A stretch of DNA of 64,000 nucleotides from Ascoidea asiatica (lineage: Eukaryota > Ascomycota > Saccharomycetes > Ascoideales > Ascoideaceae): contig BCKQ01000002.1 in assembly GCA_001600695.1 (NCBI GenBank), positions 1,054,001-1,118,000 on the forward strand, written 5' to 3'. The translations under genes were made by a program, and so were the position numbers. The notes below the pieces were generated by a model. The model had not been told where the DNA came from, did no database searches, and saw only the letters and a list, made by a program, of their open reading frames with translations. This document shows positions 10,274-21,677 of this stretch, piece after piece. Position 1 is the first letter of the stretch; each line of letters starts with the position of its first letter.

Positions 10274-12729
10274 TAAAATTAAATTTTTCAAAGATCATTT
10301 GATTGAATACCTCATAAATGAATTTATAATTTGTGTGTGATATACTAAAATATGTTATGAAAGTTTATAATCAAAATTGAAATCGCTTGAAATTATACAA
10401 AGTATCAAATATTAAGATTAAAATAATCATTAAACTCAAACTTTTCTTTTTTTCTGCTATAATTGTGAAAATTAAAACTAGCTTTGTGATATATGTTATT
10501 TTTTTGGATTGTGAGTAGTAAAACTTTGTTTTGCAAAAATAAAGATAATGCTTATTTGAAATGACGATTTTTACCCTCTTTAATTTCTTTTTTGCTATTT
10601 GTTCAAAGGCTAAATATGTTTGATAATTGGTTCATGTTTTAACTGCTTGTAATCGATTAACGGTTTATAATGAAGCTTTATAATATGCTACTATATTATA
10701 CTCATTATATGATAATATAATGATTTCCTTTAAAAAGTCATGAAACTTTGGAGGCTAAACTTGATATCCTTTCAATCTGAAATACGTTCAATATTTCTCT
10801 CATTTTCTTTCAAGAAAGTAAGAAAATAAAAAACAAGTAAAACACTCACTCTTCAACAATTAATTCCGCATAAATCGAATAAATAATTTTACTTTACGAT
10901 AATTTGTAGAAATCTATTTTAAATAATTTTTAGATTAAGTGGACTTAAAATTTAGTTCGGATTTAAATTCAATAATTAGTGATTTATTCATTCATTTGCT
11001 ATAATACTTATTTTTTTATCTCATATTATTTCGTGGATTGTGGAAATAAACCTTTAGTCTTTATGATGAATTCAAGCATAAAAATGCTCGAGTTAAAATT
11101 GGGTTTAGTTTAAAGAAATTAATTGAATAAAATAATCTTACAGTAGTAAAAACAAATTTCTTAAATGCGAAGTATTTATGAGTGTGGTTCCCAAGAAGTG
11201 GTACAATATTTCACTTGCTTCAAGTTGCTATTAATTACCAACTATTATTTATGGCTTTTAAAAAGAATTTCCGAAAAAGATATAATTTTTATACTTTAAC
11301 AATAAATTGAGAAAAGTCTGTTTAAAAATTTCAACGAAAACCACATTCTCAGTTCTCGTTTTCGTCATCAAGCTTTCAGTTCTCTTAAAAGATTCAAGAA
11401 TTTTTAAATGCTTGCCCCATGAAAAAAGAAATGACTCTACGTAAGAAAATCCCTATTTCACCTCAATTCTGAGGCTACCAAAAGCCCATTATTATTATAT
11501 TATATTTCATTGCCAATTGCCATAATAACTAGTAAAACCACTATAATTGCTATACCTGCCGTGGATTTGAGTAGTGATGTGGTCCTGTAATTGCCCGATT
11601 GGGCCCTCAACGACGTTTCCCAGAAGCTTGGCGCCGGCTGTTAGCGTGGGCAACGCAGGGTTCTGCATTTTGTGGAGTTTTGGTGCCGCTGTGTACCCGA
11701 GTGAGAGGATGAAACATCGAAAAGATTTCAAACTGTACACAAAAACAGACAAAAATAACAAAAATAAATAAACCTTATTTGATTAAGGTCAAAATTGTGA
11801 ATTCAGAGCTTTTTTAACTTTTTTTTAACTATTTTTTAGCTCTTTTTTAACAGGTTTTTAACTATTTTTTATCAAGTTTTAGCAACTTTTCGATCAACTT
11901 TTTCATCAACTTTCTCAAAAATTTGAATTTTGTAATTAGCCCTGAAATCAATTATTACATTTATTTTAAGACACAAATTTCTTAGTATTTTTGTTTTACC
12001 CGATGAATTTCCATCATTAATTTAGTCTAAATTAGTTTTAGTTTTTCCATCCTGGTTTATACTGTATAATCTCATGGAAAAATAGAAACTTTATCATAAA
12101 GAATATTGTGAAACACTAATGACTATCCATTACCATCTTATCTTCTTTTAAGTTTGTTTTTTTACCTTCTTGTTTTTAATTCTTCACATTCAAAATATTC
12201 ATCAAGCAACCATAAACAGTTCTTTTTAAAAAAATATTTTCAACCACTTTTCACTACATACCCAAAACAGACTTCTTTCTCTTTTAATGATTCAAACAAG
12301 TTTTATACTTGCCTCATGAATCTGTTTTAATTTGGTTCAAAGGTTTTAATGTTTAGTGGTTAAGTAAACACATTCCTTAATATATTTTATAACTTAACTT
12401 GCTTTCATGAAAAAATTATTCAATTCATTCATTAGTATATAAGACTTTTATACTATCTCCTCATAATTTTATTTTATCTTATTACTTTTCATTAATAACC
12501 TTTAACTTGATTTAAATATAACTAAGCCCTTTTATTCGTTTGATTCAATTCAAATTCATTTATTTACTCAATATATTCAGATAAAAGAAAATTTACTTAC
12601 TATACTGTATATTTAAATCAAAGAAATAAAACAAAACTGAAATCAAAATATTTATATATAGAGTATATTATCATATAATTTTATAATCAAATCAGTTTTT
12701 CAAATTATTTAAACTTCAACAAATTCAAA
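10274..12729. other. 2.4 kb gap upstream of SST2; one unexplained GC-rich patch
   Basis: This is the longest gene-free stretch in the window. Most of it is AT-rich with no long ORF. Bases about 11555-11715 stand out as GC-rich and include GGGCCC and GGCGCCGGC. Short ORFs overlap there on both strands (84 and 65 codons) and neither shows a family I recognise. Two copies of the pheromone-response heptamer TGAAACA lie at 11710-11716 and 12109-12115. The patch could be SST2 regulatory DNA or an unannotated RNA; the sequence does not decide. Confidence 0.6.
12109..12115 (+). promoter_or_regulatory. Pheromone-response-element match TGAAACA upstream of SST2
   Basis: This is a perfect match to the Ste12 core TGAAACA, 615 bp upstream of SST2. 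A second match, in the context ATGAAACAT, is at 11710-11716. SST2 is pheromone-induced in S. cerevisiae. The heptamer is expected by chance less than once in this long AT-rich gap, so the support is modest. Confidence 0.35.
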
Positions 12730-15147
12730 ATGGAAAATAAACCAAATACAATTAAAATGGAATCAAAAACTTTACATGAAACTATATCTAATAGAATACA
12801 TAAGACTTCTTCAGGTAGAATTTTTGCCCAAGATTTAAAAAATATATTTTCAATGCTAATAATATGTTTAGATTTAACTGAAGATAAACCAATAACAAAA
12901 CAAAAAAAATTTACTTTAAAATCTTTAACATCTAAGCATTATCCATATTCTTTTCTTTTAAACACTGCTGTAGAAAAAATGTCAAACTTATCTTTAAATG
13001 TTACTCATTCAAATACAAGTACTTCTATATCTTATCAAATGAAAGCAGATTTAGCTACAAGTTTAATCAAAGATTTCTTTCAAGCAAAATTTCTCCATAC
13101 TCCTGCTGATAGAACTCGTTCAGAACCAAAGGATACTGTAGCTTTACAACCAACTCCAAAAGGTGTTGCAATCGTTTCAAATTTTTGTCGTCAACATGGT
13201 ATTAAAGGTGATAATATGCCAATAATTTTAAAATCTAGTTTTAATTCAATGAGTTTAACTTATTTTGATAGAAGTTCTCAAGAGGATAAAATTATTTATT
13301 CTGATTATTTAATACATTTTGTTTTTGCAAAAATTATGGGTAATTCTCCAAATATTTGGAGCCCATTAAATGATTCTGATCCAATTCCTGATTATATTTC
13401 AAAACAAATTTTAGAAGATGAAGAATTATCTGGTTTTAATAATTTATTAGATTTTGTTGGTTCAACATCTGATGGAAATAGTAATGAAGAAGCAATGACT
13501 TTTGATGATATTTTTAAAACTCAAACTCAAGCTCCAAAAACAAGTATTGATATTAAACCAAAATCTCATAAATTAATTCCAATGGCTCAATATTTCAATA
13601 ATTCAAATTCAGCTCAAGTTAAAATATCTCCATTTGCTCATAAATATTTCACAAATCCAGAATCTGATTCTCATACTCAATATTATGTTTCTGAAACTGG
13701 TGTAAGAGTTGCTCAAAATCGTTGTTTCTCAAGTGATCCTAATCAACCTGATTTAAATGATATAAAAATATCATATTGTTTTATTGGAAAAGCAATTTGG
13801 CAATGGTTAATGGATTGTACTGATTTAACAACAAAAGATCAAGCTGGTGATATTGCAAATTTATTTGTTAAATTTAATCTTGTTAAACCAATTGAATATT
13901 ATCCTTCAACTGCTCCAAAATTAGGCTTTCAATTATCGAAAACTGCTTATTATACTCCAACTGAAGAAGGCTGGAAAATTATAAGATGGAATGAATCTTT
14001 AAATTCAGAAGGTAAAAATACAATAAAAGAAAGAAAAGAATTAGGAAAAAGATTACGCAATTTATCTAAAACTCCTTCAGTATTGGCTTCAAATGGTGAT
14101 GAAGCAAATACTTTAACTTTACCAAAACCTGCTTTTAACTATGATAATACTTCTTTGAAGAAACTTTTAAAAGATCCTGGTTTAAAATACCTTTTTAGAA
14201 AACATCTTGAAAATGAACTATGTGTTGAAAATCTTGATGTATATAATGAAATTTCAAAATTTAATTCTCAAATGGCTAAATTAAAAAAATATCTTAAACA
14301 AAAAGAAGATGAGAAACTGCTATATCTAAATAATCCTTCTCCTATTAATGATGAATATTCAATGCTTCCAGATGTCACTTCTAAATTCACATCAACCTCA
14401 AGAACCAGACAAAAACATGGTAAAAAACTGAGTTTCCAAAAAAGAAATAAAATGATAATCAGTTTAACAAATGAATGTATGACTGCTGCTTATAATATAT
14501 ATGGAACATATTTAGCTATTGGTGCACCATATGAACTAAATATAAATCATGGAACAAAACAAGATATCAATGGAGTTATGATGCATCCAGATTCTCCTGT
14601 AAATTATACTTCATCTCCTGTATTTGCAAAAGAATTTCAATTGAGTTCTTCCCCAAGTGATACTCTGATAAACCAACTTCAAGTTAACTTACTTACAGAA
14701 AATGAGTTTACTAGACCAGAAGAAGAAGTTGCTAATTCTGTTCCACATAAACTCAACCAAATACCAAATTACGAAGAAGATTCAACAAAAACTAAACATA
14801 AAAAATCATTATCTTTGAATATAGATGTTGCCAAAAGTAATCATCATAGAAATGTCAAACTGGAAGCATGTAGTGTTTCTTCAGATTCTGACTCTGGTTC
14901 AGAGTCTACTTTATCAAGTTCTTCCCAAGCAGAGAAGTTTTATAAAGTAGAAACCACCTTAATTGAAAGGGAAATTCCATTAACACCAACTGAAGAAACA
15001 GTTAAAGGAAGTTTATTTGTCCTTAATAATATATTTCCATTGTTTAATAAAGTTGCTGAACATATGTACAGACTTATGGAAATTGATTCTCTTCCTAAAT
15101 TCTTTAAGTCAGATGTTTACATAGAATCCAAATATATGATAAAATAG
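12730..15147 (+). CDS. SST2: RGS protein Sst2, GTPase-activating protein for the pheromone-pathway G-alpha
   Basis: The 805-residue product matches Sst2. The N-terminal DEP-type region contains RTRSEPKDTVALQPTPKGVA, SFNSMSLTYFDRSSQ and DYLIHFVFAKIMG. The second DEP block has HKYFTNPESDSHTQYYVS and KAIWQWLMDCTDL. The RGS domain starts near residue 476 (LLKDPGLKYLFRKHLE, then ELCVENLDVYNEI). As in yeast, it is split by a long low-complexity insert, with the final RGS helices near 757-800 (PLFNKVAEHMYRLM, KFFKSDVY). Sst2 speeds GTP hydrolysis by Gpa1 and desensitises cells to mating pheromone, and its DEP domains bind the receptor tail. It is about 100 residues longer than the S. cerevisiae protein. 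A second Met at residue 10 could also serve as start. It is convergent with GCD11. Confidence 0.96.
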   Translation: MENKPNTIKMESKTLHETISNRIHKTSSGRIFAQDLKNIFSMLIICLDLTEDKPITKQKKFTLKSLTSKHYPYSFLLNTAVEKMSNLSLNVTHSNTSTSISYQMKADLATSLIKDFFQAKFLHTPADRTRSEPKDTVALQPTPKGVAIVSNFCRQHGIKGDNMPIILKSSFNSMSLTYFDRSSQEDKIIYSDYLIHFVFAKIMGNSPNIWSPLNDSDPIPDYISKQILEDEELSGFNNLLDFVGSTSDGNSNEEAMTFDDIFKTQTQAPKTSIDIKPKSHKLIPMAQYFNNSNSAQVKISPFAHKYFTNPESDSHTQYYVSETGVRVAQNRCFSSDPNQPDLNDIKISYCFIGKAIWQWLMDCTDLTTKDQAGDIANLFVKFNLVKPIEYYPSTAPKLGFQLSKTAYYTPTEEGWKIIRWNESLNSEGKNTIKERKELGKRLRNLSKTPSVLASNGDEANTLTLPKPAFNYDNTSLKKLLKDPGLKYLFRKHLENELCVENLDVYNEISKFNSQMAKLKKYLKQKEDEKLLYLNNPSPINDEYSMLPDVTSKFTSTSRTRQKHGKKLSFQKRNKMIISLTNECMTAAYNIYGTYLAIGAPYELNINHGTKQDINGVMMHPDSPVNYTSSPVFAKEFQLSSSPSDTLINQLQVNLLTENEFTRPEEEVANSVPHKLNQIPNYEEDSTKTKHKKSLSLNIDVAKSNHHRNVKLEACSVSSDSDSGSESTLSSSSQAEKFYKVETTLIEREIPLTPTEETVKGSLFVLNNIFPLFNKVAEHMYRLMEIDSLPKFFKSDVYIESKYMIK

Positions 15148-15429
15148 ATTTTTCTCAATTTTCAAAACTTTTTTTTTTTGTTTTCCTTCAATTTTTTAGT
15201 TATTTTGGTTTATTTCAATTTCAGTTCAACTTTATTATACTTAATACTAGATATTATTTTACTTTCTTTAATGCATATTTTTATTGCTTTTATTTCAAGA
15301 AATTTTCGACAATCATAATTGTAATCTTAAAAGAAAATAAAGTAAAAAAGTTATTTTACAAAAAGAAATGATTAATTTTTTTTAAATAACATTTATTTAT
15401 TCCGATATTATATATGAAGAAAAAGGAAT

Positions 15430-16039
15430 TTATTGAGATGGCTGAAGAGTAGTACCCCTTTTAATTGTAGCCCAACCAATCAATCTCCAATGTTTATCAA
15501 TTTTTCTCGAAAGTGCAATTTTTTCATCAATTTCTGTACATGCAGGTTTTGTTAAATGTAATCTTGCCATATCTGCTTTTACTGCTACTACAGTTGCACC
15601 AATTGTATTTGAACCGATATTTACCATAATAATTTCTTTTGGTTCAAGTTTCTTAACTTTTGTTTTTTTAGTTCCATCTGCTTTGACACCTAATAATCTT
15701 CTTAAAAGGAAATAATTCACTTCAACTTCAATAAAAACATCTGGTAAATGACCTCTTGCACCTACAACTTGACCAATTAAACGATCAGCTCTACATAATG
15801 CAGGATCAATTCTGGTACCTACACCAATTAAACCACCAGGAACTGCAAATTTCAAAGAATTTTCTTCTGTATTTAATGAAACAATATTAGAAAAAATAGT
15901 ACGACATTTGATAACACCAGTTTCTGAATCTCTTGTAACTAAACCAGGTCTAACTTCAATTTCATCACCTAATTTAAATACACCACTAGTTATAGAACCA
16001 CCGGCAACACCACCTTTTAAGTCTTCAATTTCAGTACCT

Positions 16040-16071
<32 letters not shown>

Positions 16072-17022
16072 AAGACGTGGAGAAGCATTAAAATCTCTAA
16101 TAGGAACAGGGATTGTTTTTACAATAAATTCAAGAACAGCATCGATATTATATTTTAATTGAGCAGAAATTGGAACAATTGGAGCTCCATCTGCTACAGT
16201 TCCTTTAATAAATTTTAAGATTGATTTCTGATGTTCTAAAGCAGATTCTTCTTTCATTAAATCAACTTTATTCTGTAAGATTATAATATGTTTAAGTTTC
16301 ATAATTTCAATAGCAGCTAAATGTTCAGAAGTTTGAGGTTGTGGACAAGGTTCATTACCAGCAATAAGTAATAATGCTGCATCCATAACTGCAGCACCAG
16401 ACAACATAGTACTCATTAAAATATCATGCCCAGGACAATCGACAAATGAAACATGACGAACTAAATTATAACGACCATTTCCATTTTCAACTTTTGGATG
16501 AATTTCTCTATTTGAACTAAATGATCTATAACAATCAGGTTCTGGAATTGATGGATCTTCAGCTTTATAAATTTTTGCATTGGCATAACCAAGTTTAATA
16601 GTAATATTTCTTTCAAGTTCATTTTTAAAACGAACGGTATTTTTCGATGATATTGCTTTTACAACAGTACTCTTACCATGTGCTACATGACCAATGGTAC
16701 CAATATTAATAGTTGCTTGTCTGTTGATAATAACATCAGAAGATGCAGTTAATTTAGAAATATCAATTTCATCAGGTTGTTCAGGTAATCCTCCACCTTC
16801 TTCAAATTCACGTCTTTTTTTTTCTTCAAGATCTTCTTGATCGTCTATTGCAAAACTTACCGATTTTGCTGAAGATTTGGATAAAGATTCATCAGTTATT
16901 TTACTTGGTTCAGAAATTTGTGTTTGTTCATCTTCAGATTCATCTTCATAAGGTTGAATTGTTTCTGGAATATTTCCATTTATAACAATATCTGGTGTTG
17001 CATTTTGTAAGTCTTCTGCCAT
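15430..17022 (-). CDS. GCD11: Translation initiation factor eIF2 gamma subunit
   Basis: The 530-residue protein is an eIF2-gamma with a fungal acidic N-terminal extension (about 100 residues). G1 is GHVAHGKST (111-119), G3 is DCPGH (195-199), G4 is NKVD (251-254) and SAQLKYNID is G5-type. Domains II and III follow through [13 protein letters not shown] and [12 protein letters not shown] to the C-terminal [14 protein letters not shown]. It carries initiator Met-tRNA to the 40S subunit as part of the eIF2 ternary complex. Length is almost identical to yeast Gcd11 (527). The zinc-ribbon insert between G1 and G3 lacks its cysteines: positions expected to be Cys read [13 protein letters not shown] and [11 protein letters not shown], while the neighbouring CYRSF is kept. 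Codon use is like the neighbours, though slightly less repeat-rich. Confidence 0.98.
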
Positions 17023-17525
17023 ACTGATTATGATTAATTTTCACACCTATTTTATATTATACAGTTAGAAGTATTATGAAGTATATATAACCTTCTTTGA
17101 ATATCTATTTTGAAAGTATCACAAGGTCTATTACTTTGACTTATTGGTTCCTTAAAACTAATCTGGTTGATACGTTGGCAAAAATATCTTAATTATCCTA
17201 TTTTAATTCACAACTTTCATTAATCTTCAGTTGTGATTTTTCAATCCCATAAAAATTTTTCGTTGTGAGTGATGCTTACGTAATCCTCACGGCTGGTACG
17301 TAGTAATAGCAAAATGGACTTTTATCACAACAGCGTAAAAAGCTGAAAAAGTGAATCAAAATAAAGGTTTATGAGGTTTTACTTAAAGTTGCAAAGTTAT
17401 TGTTTTATTTATGCTGTTAAGATATGTTGGATATAATGTTCAAAGTTCATTAAAAGAAGAGAATCTTATATCGAGAATTAGATATATAAAATAAATACAA
17501 AAGGTTCATTATATTAAAAGCGGGC
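17023..17525. other. GCD11 upstream region and LEU3 3' region
   Basis: This 503-bp stretch contains the GCD11 promoter. An 8-bp palindrome TTACGTAA is at 17276-17283, 254 bp upstream of the start, matching Yap-type bZIP sites. A mildly GC-richer segment surrounds it (about 17265-17340). No RNA gene is seen. Confidence 0.5.
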
Positions 17526-20500
17526 TTAAGTTTTCCTGAAATTATGATTGCTTCCATTAAAATTTTGTGAAGACGTATTAGTTGTATCACCATTTTGTTG
17601 ATTTGAAGTATTGAAATTATTAAGTGGTGCATTATTAAAATTAGAATTTACTTGGTGTGGATTCTGGTAATTTGATACAGAATCAATTTGTGAATTATTG
17701 AAATTGGAAAATTGAATCGGCTGCTGTTTTTGCTGAGGTCTAAACAAAGAATCCGGTCTAATTTGCTGCTCCCTATTATTTTGATTAATATTATTTTGGT
17801 CCATACTATTTACAGTATTCTGAAATTGATTGTTATTATTGCTTATTGGAAAATGGTCGTCTGGATTGATTCCAAAGTTTTCCATTACAGAACTAACATC
17901 ATTCACAAATGAATTTAGATCTCCATTCCAGATATCTATGTTATCCCATCCTTCTAAAGGTAAATTATTTCCGACAGGTGATTCATTTAAATAAAACAAA
18001 TCTCCTAAATTATCGTTCTTAGGTTCGTTTATTTCATTTCTGGCGCTGTTTATATTGTTATTATGATTAAAAGGTATACTACTTTGATTATTTATAAAAT
18101 CAGGTGTATTGTTTAAAACCACTGAATTTTGCCAATGAATATCATTTTTAACACTTTTGAGATGCAGATTTCCGGAAGACTTTTGGATCTTTGGTTCAGA
18201 CGTAGGATTTTGAAGTGGTTCAATAATCTTTTTAGACAATTCAATATCTGCTAAGTCTTCTGGTCCTTGCTTCTTAGAAGTTGAATTTTTTCTATAATTT
18301 TTTCTAGGCTTCTTTGAGGTTTTAAGGTTATCCTTACTTTTATTTTCGGATTTCCTTCTTACTCGTTTTTTGGTATCACTTTTTATCAAAAACATTTTGT
18401 CATTATTGGCTAATGGTTCTTTATTAATATTGATGTTGCTATCCTTTGACTTCAGATTTTTTTTTGCAGTATTATTTATACCTTTATTATCTGGTAACAA
18501 TTTTTCTTTCGAATTATCTCTAACTGCACTAACAGGAGGCGAAATTAAATTACTTGAATGCAAAAATGAATTTCTTCTATGAGAAAGAGCATGATGTCCC
18601 TGGTAAAGTCCAGTTTTTGAACCATTATTCGAGTTTCCAATATTTGGTGTTAAAGGAGAAGAATGATCTGAAGAAGATACAGCAGGGGCTTTAATTGGAT
18701 CTGGATCTAAAGGAATAGTTTTTATTATTTTTCTTGCAGAAGATTCTGGACACAGTGGATCTAACAATGATCTTGATTTATTAGATTTTTTTGAATGTGA
18801 ACCTGATCCTTGTGAATTTGGAGTTCCTGTATTATTATTTTCAATTCCAGTGGATCTTGATGGTTGTTTTATTTTTTCATCCAAAGAAGATGAATCATCA
18901 TCATATGAAGAAGAAGAATCTTCTTCGTCATTTTCTTGAAGTGTATCTTGGTATCCATCACTTCTTTCTATATGATCAGCTAATCCTTCTATATCAGAAT
19001 CATCATTAATGTGAGATGGTTTCTCGGCATTCGATTCTTTAGGTAAATAATTAATCATCCCTACTTGTTCTCTTAATGTCCAAAGACAATCGAAAAATAC
19101 ACTAGCTGCCATTCTAGTTTTAATTGTAACATTCATCTGAAGTTTATTTTTTTCATATAAAGTATCGAATAATTGCCATAAACTTTTCATTATTCCTGCA
19201 AATCTATACGCTATATCATATTTAACAATTGAAGATTTTAAAGTTAAATATATTACAACTTGATACATAGATTTTCCAAGATTAATATCTATATATTTTG
19301 ACATTGGAGAGTGAATAATTTTACAAAGTATAAATGCTGATTGCCATATTTCAATTAAATAAATATTTGGCAAATATTTCATAAACATTTTATTATTAGT
19401 TTGTGCAGTTTTACAATGATTTATTAAAAATAATGTTGCATTGTAAAGTTTAATTAAACCTCTTTTAAAATGAAGAGAATATAAAGAAGTATATGAACCA
19501 TTATAATTTGTTAAATCTGTTGCAGATTCAGATAAATCTTGAATAGAAGAATCATTTAATAAATCATCTAATTTAAGTGAATTTGAAGAATCAAGAAAAT
19601 AATATGTTAAAAGATGAACTTTTGCAGAAAGTAATGAAAATTTTCTTATATCATCTAATTTTTTACCTTCAGAAGTTAATTTAAGTTCTATATCATTTAA
19701 TTGTTTTAATAAAATTTGAATTAAAGGTAATTTTTCATTAATACTAATTAAACCTAAAGGATCAATAATATTTGAATTTAAAGTTGTTGCAACAGAATTT
19801 TCAAAATACGAAATTTGTAACATTTGACTTAATTCTTCTGGAAAATCATTTAGACTAAGTAATTTTTTATCATTTAAAAGTCTTGAATCAAATTGAACAA
19901 AAGAAGGATAACCAAAAGCAGTTGCAATAGTTTGAGATACAACATTACATGAAGTCCAAGTTTTTACTTGTTCACTTAATAAATTTAATTGTTTTGAATC
20001 AGAAGAAGCATTTGAAAAATCTATCGTATGACCAGGAGAATGTAAACCAATTCTAATAGCCTGAAATAAAGCTATTCCAATTGTATTCCAAGAAGAATCT
20101 GCACTTAATGAAGAAGTTAATGGTGGCCAAAAAGTATATATTAAAAAAGCTTGTACAGAATAAACAGAAGAAGCATTTAAAACAGGTTCATCTAATTCAG
20201 AAGGAGAATATCTTGTTATTGGACTTATAGTTAAATCTGCTAAAATTTTTTTTAATAATGGAGTTAATTTTAATAATAATTTTCTTGAATCTGAAGACAT
20301 TCTTCTCATTGCAATTGACATGATGACCCAAAATAAAGCAGGACAAAGTCTATATAATTTTTCAGGACCTTTTAAAATATCAACAATTGGTAAAATTGGA
20401 TAATAATTTGAAGTAAATTCTTTATAAAATTGAGAAATTTGAATTGAATTTAAATCAATACCATCTAAAGATTTTGGATCACATTTTAAAATTTCATCAG

Positions 20501-21677
20501 ATAAATTTATATTACATTTTACTGGAATTGAGATTGTATCAAAATCAGGATTTAAAATATTTGAAAGACTTGATTTATTTATTGGAATTGAATTTACATT
20601 TGGATTGAAATTTAAAATATTACTTTTATTTGAATTAGAATCTTGGGTAACAGAATTATTATTAGTATTAGTATTAAGAAGATGATCATTATTTAAAATA
20701 TTTGATATTGAATGTTTTTTATTAACTGGATTAAGGTTTGTTGAATCTATATTTATATCATTAGAGGATTGTATTATATTAGATGGAAGTGTAGAAGTTG
20801 AAGGAATATTATTATTTATGGAATGATCATCAATGATAGATTTCTCTTCTTTAATATTAATATTATTGGTGTTATTATTATTATTATTATTATTATTTAT
20901 AAGATTAGTTGAATTTATAATTAAATTTGTTAATTTTTCTAAAATATCTGAATTTATATTTGATTTTGGTAATTTTGAAGAAGAATGAGAATTAGATTGA
21001 GAATGAGAATGAGAATGAGAATCTAAAATATTAAATAAACCAGCTTTTTGTAAAGTTGATTTTAAATCATTAAATTGTTTTTCCATTTGAGCTAATCTTG
21101 CTCTTTTATAAGTTCTTTTATAATCAGATTGTAAAGAACATTGTAAATCTCTTCTTGAACATCTTGTACAAGGTAATGGATCTCTTTCTTGAGCATCACA
21201 TTTTGATTTTTGTTGTCTACATTCAACACAAGCCATTCTTTTATTTTTTTGAGATTTTTTTTGAATATTATTATTTTCATTATTATTATTGATATTATTA
21301 TTATCATTGATATTATTTAAATTTTGAGAATTTAATAGAGTAGAATTATATTGAGATATTGATTTTGAACTTAAATTTAAATTTGAATTTTGATTTATAA
21401 TTGAATTAGAATTAGAATTTTGAATTGGAAAATAATTTGAATTGGGTATATTTTGAATTGAATTTGAATTTAAATTTGAATTAATTGGTGAATTTATATT
21501 TGATCTCATTGGAGAATTAATTGAAGAATTAAAAGAATGATCATTTTGATTAGAATAATTAAAATTATTTATATTTTTTTGATTTAAAATTGGAGTTTTT
21601 ATATTTCTTTTATTAGAATTATTTATTAATTTATTTTTATTATCATTTTGATTTAAATTAACTATTTTTTTATTCAT
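17526..21677 (-). CDS. LEU3: Zn2Cys6 transcription factor Leu3, regulator of branched-chain amino-acid genes
   Basis: The 1383-residue protein has a Zn2Cys6 cluster at residues 150-180 (C150, C153, C160, C170, C173, C180). It sits in the Leu3-like context ACVECRQQKSKCDAQERDP, followed by RRTYKRARLAQMEKQ-type linker residues. The middle regulatory domain closely resembles yeast Leu3: DEPVLNASSVYSVQAFLIYT, PPLTSSLSADSSWNTIG and KIIHSPM. The C-terminus keeps the acidic activation element (EGWDNIDIWNGDL, ENFGINPDD). Leu3 binds CCGGNNCCGG-type sites and switches from repressor to activator when alpha-isopropylmalate is present. At 1383 residues it is far longer than S. cerevisiae Leu3 (886). The extra length is a 140-residue Asn/Ser N-terminus and Asn/Ser inserts after the DNA-binding domain and in the tail. 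Confidence 0.95.
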   Translation of the reverse strand: MNKKIVNLNQNDNKNKLINNSNKRNIKTPILNQKNINNFNYSNQNDHSFNSSINSPMRSNINSPINSNLNSNSIQNIPNSNYFPIQNSNSNSIINQNSNLNLSSKSISQYNSTLLNSQNLNNINDNNNINNNNENNNIQKKSQKNKRMACVECRQQKSKCDAQERDPLPCTRCSRRDLQCSLQSDYKRTYKRARLAQMEKQFNDLKSTLQKAGLFNILDSHSHSHSQSNSHSSSKLPKSNINSDILEKLTNLIINSTNLINNNNNNNNNTNNINIKEEKSIIDDHSINNNIPSTSTLPSNIIQSSNDINIDSTNLNPVNKKHSISNILNNDHLLNTNTNNNSVTQDSNSNKSNILNFNPNVNSIPINKSSLSNILNPDFDTISIPVKCNINLSDEILKCDPKSLDGIDLNSIQISQFYKEFTSNYYPILPIVDILKGPEKLYRLCPALFWVIMSIAMRRMSSDSRKLLLKLTPLLKKILADLTISPITRYSPSELDEPVLNASSVYSVQAFLIYTFWPPLTSSLSADSSWNTIGIALFQAIRIGLHSPGHTIDFSNASSDSKQLNLLSEQVKTWTSCNVVSQTIATAFGYPSFVQFDSRLLNDKKLLSLNDFPEELSQMLQISYFENSVATTLNSNIIDPLGLISINEKLPLIQILLKQLNDIELKLTSEGKKLDDIRKFSLLSAKVHLLTYYFLDSSNSLKLDDLLNDSSIQDLSESATDLTNYNGSYTSLYSLHFKRGLIKLYNATLFLINHCKTAQTNNKMFMKYLPNIYLIEIWQSAFILCKIIHSPMSKYIDINLGKSMYQVVIYLTLKSSIVKYDIAYRFAGIMKSLWQLFDTLYEKNKLQMNVTIKTRMAASVFFDCLWTLREQVGMINYLPKESNAEKPSHINDDSDIEGLADHIERSDGYQDTLQENDEEDSSSSYDDDSSSLDEKIKQPSRSTGIENNNTGTPNSQGSGSHSKKSNKSRSLLDPLCPESSARKIIKTIPLDPDPIKAPAVSSSDHSSPLTPNIGNSNNGSKTGLYQGHHALSHRRNSFLHSSNLISPPVSAVRDNSKEKLLPDNKGINNTAKKNLKSKDSNININKEPLANNDKMFLIKSDTKKRVRRKSENKSKDNLKTSKKPRKNYRKNSTSKKQGPEDLADIELSKKIIEPLQNPTSEPKIQKSSGNLHLKSVKNDIHWQNSVVLNNTPDFINNQSSIPFNHNNNINSARNEINEPKNDNLGDLFYLNESPVGNNLPLEGWDNIDIWNGDLNSFVNDVSSVMENFGINPDDHFPISNNNNQFQNTVNSMDQNNINQNNREQQIRPDSLFRPQQKQQPIQFSNFNNSQIDSVSNYQNPHQVNSNFNNAPLNNFNTSNQQNGDTTNTSSQNFNGSNHNFRKT

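Noticed and set aside
11507-11771. Overlapping 84- and 65-codon ORFs on opposite strands
   Set aside because: The open frames are explained by the GC-rich patch; neither has a recognisable domain. Kept as a finding for the patch itself, not as genes.
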